A stretch of DNA of 35,306 nt from JANSWP01 sp041941305 (GTDB lineage Bacteria > Bacteroidota > Bacteroidia > Chitinophagales > Saprospiraceae), in assembly GCA_041941305.1 (NCBI GenBank), contig JBGTQJ010000082.1, forward strand, positions 1 to 35,306, given 5' to 3'. The notes beneath the pieces are model-generated. The model had not been told where the DNA came from and did no database searches. It worked only from the letters and a program-made list of their open reading frames with translations. The position numbers and the translations under genes are program-made. Positions 31,975 to 35,306 of the stretch are shown one piece after another; position 1 is the first letter of the stretch; every line of letters starts with the position of its first letter.

Positions 31975-34900
31975 ATGACTATGAAATCAATCGTAAAAAC
32001 TATTTGTGTCTTGAGTTTTCTTTTTTGTTTTGTTGATATCGTCGGTCAGAGTGAGAAAGTGGATACTTCAAAAACAGCGGTAGATACCCTTACAGCAGCG
32101 CAAAAATTATATAAAGCAGCTGAAGCACTGCTATCTGAAAAGAAGTATGAGGAAGCGATTGAAAAGTATGATGAAGCTGCGATGACCTTTTTAGAAGAGG
32201 ATAATGTTCAGGGCTTTGAGCTTACCAACCAATATATTCATTATGTGAGCGCTAATTTTAGTTCAAATTCAAAATTTGAATATTACAAGGATAAGATAAA
32301 ATTCTGTGAAGAACGCTTTGGAAACGAGGATGCTCAGACAGGATTTTGGCATTTATTTTTAGGTGAACTTTCTCAAAAATTTCAGGAATTTGATTCCGCA
32401 AAAGAGCATTATTATCAGGCATTGGGCATTTTCTCAAAAGTTGAAGAAAGACATAAAGAAACGATTAATTGCAATGCCAGATTAGGAGCACTTCTTTTTG
32501 CTATGGAATACAGGTCTCAGGCAGAAAAAATTATGCAAAATTCTATTCTTTCATTAGAGACTTTTTTTGATGAAAATTTGATTGATGAAGAATACTTTGA
32601 GAAACAATTGGCCAGCCATTATTTGACTATTGCTAAAATAAAATCTAAACAGGATTTGTACGAAGAAGCTGCTGAATATTACGAGCAGTCTATTCAAATC
32701 AATATAAAATACGAAGACTATTATAGCATGGGATTTGCTCTATATGAGGCAGGTCAAAACTATTTCGATATGTCAGCCCCTTTAAAAGCTGAAGAATACC
32801 TTCTAAAAGGGGCATCTCATCTAAGAAAACTATTTGGAGAACAACACTATCTTATTGCCTCCTCTTACAATGAGCTTGGAAAAGTTTATGCAGATTTAAA
32901 GGATTATGAGCAATCTATAGCCTATTTTGAGAAATCCCTGGCTATTAGAGTTCAGCAGTTTGGAGAAAATCACCCCAGACTAGGAACTGCCTATTTGAAT
33001 CTGGGCTTACTTAATGATAGGCTGGGTGAAAAAGGAATAGCAGAAAAATACTTGTACAAAAGCAAAAAAATTATTGAAAATAGCTCTCCTGATCCAACAC
33101 TAGAGAAGTTTCAGGTTAATTGGAACCTGGGGAACCTTTGGTTCTATCAAAATATAAAAATTGACTCGGCGCTTATTTTATTTCAACAAGCATTGGAAGA
33201 GGGGAAAGCATTTTATGGTGAACGGCATAGTATAGTTTCGTCGGCATTTCTTTCCATTGCCAATATATATAACTATAAGCAGGAGTACGATAAAGCATTG
33301 CAAAATACCCAAAAAGCACTCGTTGCTGCTACTTATCATTTCGATGACCTTAACGTCTCAAAAAACCCTGATCCTGATAATTTCATTGATCATCTAAATG
33401 GTTCCACAGTCTTGTTTACCAAATCCAAAATAATCAGTGCCTTATGGAGTGCAAACAAAGAAAATAAAGATCTAATCGACCTATTTCAAGATTGTACAAA
33501 ATTGGGCAATGTATTACTGAACAGAACTACAAAAGAGACAAAAGGGCAATTATTGGAAAGTGCATCCTATGCTTCCACTGAATTTTTGATAAATAAAATA
33601 ATTGAGAATAACTTCATTTTTTATCTGCATTTAAATCAGCCTGAATTTATTGAAGATTGTGCCTTTTGGATGGGAAAATTAAAAGCTCAAAATTTATTAT
33701 TGACCTTCCAAAAAGCCAAAGCAACAAGTTTTGCAAATATCCCTACTGAACTAATTTCCAAAGAGCAATCTTTCCTGCATAAAATTGATTCATTGGAGCA
33801 GTTAGTTTTCCGGGCACTAGAAACAAAGGATAGCACTACCGTTGATGAAATCCAAAATGGTTCTCTATTTGAAACCAAAAGAGCACGGGAAAAGTTAATC
33901 GCTAATTTGGAAAAAAATCACCCCGAATATTACCAATTAAAATATGATTTAGAGCCCGTGAAGTTGAAGGATTTGAAAGCGCAAATTAGTGAAAACACTA
34001 TTTATATCGAGCTATCTATTGAGGAAAAAGGCAGCAACCTATTTTTCCTAACACTTACCAATCAAGAAGAGCACATCTTCAAAAGTAAATTAATACCTGA
34101 CTTTGCACAGAAAATCACTAGCTACAACAAACTTCTTCGATCCCATAACCTCCTCCGTGCTGACCGTCGCCGAAAATTCATCCAGCTCAGTCATGAACTA
34201 TATCAGCAGTTCATTCAACCCATTGAGCATTTATTAATAGATAAAGAACGAATGGTTATAGTTGGAGAGGGTATGACGCATTATCTTCCCTTTGAGACTT
34301 TATTGAAAAACAATGAAGATAAGCCCTGGTATGAGTTGAACTTTCTGATTCGCAACCATGAAGTGTCTTATCATTATTCAGGGACGCTGTTTTCAAGAGC
34401 ACAGGATCAGGTAGTGGATTTTGATAATGAATTATTGGCATTTGCCCCTGTTTTCGCAGATGGCGAAAGCACTTTGGCAACACTTCGTGGAGCCGCAGGT
34501 AACATAATGACCGACTCTACTTTTAGGTCTGTGGAAGATGATAATTTTTCGCCCTTACCATATTCAGAAGAAGAGGTCGAAAGCATATCCAACTTATTTC
34601 CCAAATCCTCCAATGTAACTGTCCTTCTCAATGAAAAAGCCAATGAAGTTGCCCTAAAATCTGCATTAGAGCAAAACCATCGTTTTGTACACATTGCTTC
34701 ACATAGTTTTGCAAATATTGACTATCCAAAATTTTCGGGTATCGCCTGTGCTCCGTCTCTTTCAGAAACGGATAAAGATGATGGCATTTTGTATGTGGGT
34801 GAAATCTACAACCTTGCCGTCAAAAGCGATTTGGTTGTTTTGAGTAGTTGTGAAAGTGGGGTTGGAAAATTGCAGGGAGGAGAGGGACTGCTGGGCTTGA

Positions 34901-35118
34901 ATCGAAGTTTTGTGTATGCAGGTGTACCAAATGTCATTTTTTCGCTTTGGAAAGTATATGATGAAGCTACTGGGAAAATGATGTCTGAGTTTTATAAAAA
35001 TACTTTACAAGGTCAATCCTACTCGAAGGCACTCCGTGCATCCAAATTGAAGATGTTGGAAGATCCTAAAACCGCTACCCCAGATATTTGGGGTGCTTTT
35101 TTGTTGGTAGGCAGATAA
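31975..35118 (+). CDS. Exported TPR-CHAT protease (caspase-like fold)
   Basis: 1,047 residues from ATG 31975 (ATG at 31981 also possible). A signal peptide (about 1-25, ending DIVGQ) predicts export, unlike cytoplasmic CHAT proteins of CRISPR type III-E systems. Residues 38-460 contain about eight tetratricopeptide repeats (YNELGKVYADLKDYEQSIAY, LNLGLLNDRLGEKGIAEKYL). A helical linker (460-700) leads to the CHAT domain from about 740 to the end: FVHIASHS with catalytic H910, and VVLSSCESGVGKLQGGEGLL with C959, then VPNVIFSLWKVYD and the terminal IWGAFLLVG. The dyad is intact, so it should be an active cysteine protease. It is divergent from the ECF sigma/anti-sigma pair. The TPRs would recognise the partner or substrate; the anti-sigma periplasmic domain is one candidate. 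Confidence 0.88.
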   Translation: MTMKSIVKTICVLSFLFCFVDIVGQSEKVDTSKTAVDTLTAAQKLYKAAEALLSEKKYEEAIEKYDEAAMTFLEEDNVQGFELTNQYIHYVSANFSSNSKFEYYKDKIKFCEERFGNEDAQTGFWHLFLGELSQKFQEFDSAKEHYYQALGIFSKVEERHKETINCNARLGALLFAMEYRSQAEKIMQNSILSLETFFDENLIDEEYFEKQLASHYLTIAKIKSKQDLYEEAAEYYEQSIQINIKYEDYYSMGFALYEAGQNYFDMSAPLKAEEYLLKGASHLRKLFGEQHYLIASSYNELGKVYADLKDYEQSIAYFEKSLAIRVQQFGENHPRLGTAYLNLGLLNDRLGEKGIAEKYLYKSKKIIENSSPDPTLEKFQVNWNLGNLWFYQNIKIDSALILFQQALEEGKAFYGERHSIVSSAFLSIANIYNYKQEYDKALQNTQKALVAATYHFDDLNVSKNPDPDNFIDHLNGSTVLFTKSKIISALWSANKENKDLIDLFQDCTKLGNVLLNRTTKETKGQLLESASYASTEFLINKIIENNFIFYLHLNQPEFIEDCAFWMGKLKAQNLLLTFQKAKATSFANIPTELISKEQSFLHKIDSLEQLVFRALETKDSTTVDEIQNGSLFETKRAREKLIANLEKNHPEYYQLKYDLEPVKLKDLKAQISENTIYIELSIEEKGSNLFFLTLTNQEEHIFKSKLIPDFAQKITSYNKLLRSHNLLRADRRRKFIQLSHELYQQFIQPIEHLLIDKERMVIVGEGMTHYLPFETLLKNNEDKPWYELNFLIRNHEVSYHYSGTLFSRAQDQVVDFDNELLAFAPVFADGESTLATLRGAAGNIMTDSTFRSVEDDNFSPLPYSEEEVESISNLFPKSSNVTVLLNEKANEVALKSALEQNHRFVHIASHSFANIDYPKFSGIACAPSLSETDKDDGILYVGEIYNLAVKSDLVVLSSCESGVGKLQGGEGLLGLNRSFVYAGVPNVIFSLWKVYDEATGKMMSEFYKNTLQGQSYSKALRASKLKMLEDPKTATPDIWGAFLLVGR

Positions 35119-35120
35119 TT

Positions 35121-35216
35121 CTAATGCTACAATCCTACCATGCTACGATGCTACGATATTAAGACTATTAAGGCACTGCATTGCAGCATAGTAGGATTGT
35201 AGTATTGTAGCATTAG
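35121..35216. repeat. Fold-back of ATGCTAC words (copy 2 flanking the CHAT cluster)
   Basis: Outer arms CTAATGCTACAAT (35121-35133) and ATTGTAGCATTAG (35204-35216) are exact complements. Next, CCTACCATGCT (35134-35144) pairs with AGCATAGTAGG (35185-35195) at 10 of 11 positions. One arm has an extra 8-nt word, ATTGTAGT at 35196-35203. It begins 3 bp after the CHAT stop codon. Confidence 0.75.
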
Positions 35217-35263
35217 GATAAAATGAAGTAGGAAAGAAAAGAAATAGGAATTAGGCAAATAGA

Positions 35264-35299
35264 AAGAGCCCATCAGGAAATGAATCCTGATGGGCTCTT
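35264..35299. terminator. Strong hairpin at the window end, possible bidirectional terminator
   Basis: 15-bp perfect stem, 35264-35278 with 35285-35299, loop AATGAA. The stem contains GAGCCCATCAGG. No T-run of more than two follows on the plus strand, so termination efficiency is uncertain; it may end the CHAT transcript or a gene entering from the right. Confidence 0.5.
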
Positions 35300-35306
35300 A
35301 AGATAA

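Noticed and set aside
31975..35118. Type III-E CRISPR (gRAMP/TPR-CHAT) partner
   Set aside because: No Cas7-11 or CRISPR array in the window, and this protein has a signal peptide, so a CRISPR role is not supported.

Overview
The window reads as a chromosome segment of a Bacteroidota bacterium, most likely from the Saprospiraceae (Lewinella/Haliscomenobacter-like) side of the phylum. The family placement is an inference. Supporting signs are C-terminal type IX secretion (T9SS) sorting domains on three secreted proteins, a one-piece hybrid two-component regulator (HTCS), an RprX/RprY-like kinase-regulator pair, promoter-like TAnnTTTG boxes, starts without Shine-Dalgarno sequences, AT-rich intergenic DNA, and an ECF sigma/anti-sigma/CHAT-protease cluster. 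No phage, transposase, CRISPR array or tRNA was seen.

Layout. 1-6 kb: a membrane-anchored SGNH-like protein (-), a long-chain acyl-CoA ligase (+), an OmpR-type regulator and its histidine kinase (-), and a NarL/LuxR-type regulator (-). 6-11 kb: a T9SS-exported cytochrome c/copper-monooxygenase-like protein, a T9SS-exported FG-GAP repeat protein, and a Uma2-type nuclease-fold protein (all +). 11.8-15 kb: aconitase (+) convergent with a DUF4058 protein (-), then a possible small structured RNA (-). 15.3-15.9 kb: the RNase P RNA gene, swollen to about 620 nt by three long hairpins. 16-20.5 kb: an orphan HlyD-type adaptor (+), a lipoprotein sulfatase (-), an alpha/beta hydrolase (+) and a remnant of a 3'-5' exonuclease gene. 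20.5-24 kb: an uncharacterised membrane protein (-) with a truncated 37-codon ORF upstream, and a SWIM zinc-finger protein (+). 24-29.6 kb: a 1,392-residue HTCS and a small T9SS-exported protein (+). 30-35.1 kb: anti-sigma factor and ECF sigma factor (-), divergent from an exported TPR-CHAT protease (+).

Two things stand out. First, the intergenic DNA is full of fold-back elements whose two arms are built from imperfect copies of one short word (for example ATGCTAC, AAAAGTTA, GGGTTGT, ATTTACG). The same kind of structure occurs three times inside the RNase P RNA, where mismatches are largely G.U-compatible. Second, the ECF sigma/anti-sigma/CHAT cluster looks like a self-contained envelope-signalling module. 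The sigma factor is paired with a one-TM anti-sigma factor that has a sizeable periplasmic domain. Across a divergent promoter region with a perfect 15-bp palindrome lies a protease of caspase-like fold carrying its own export signal, with an intact His/Cys dyad. Both 3' ends of the cluster carry related word-repeat hairpins. A proteolytic trigger of the sigma factor by the CHAT protein is a hypothesis, not something the sequence proves.
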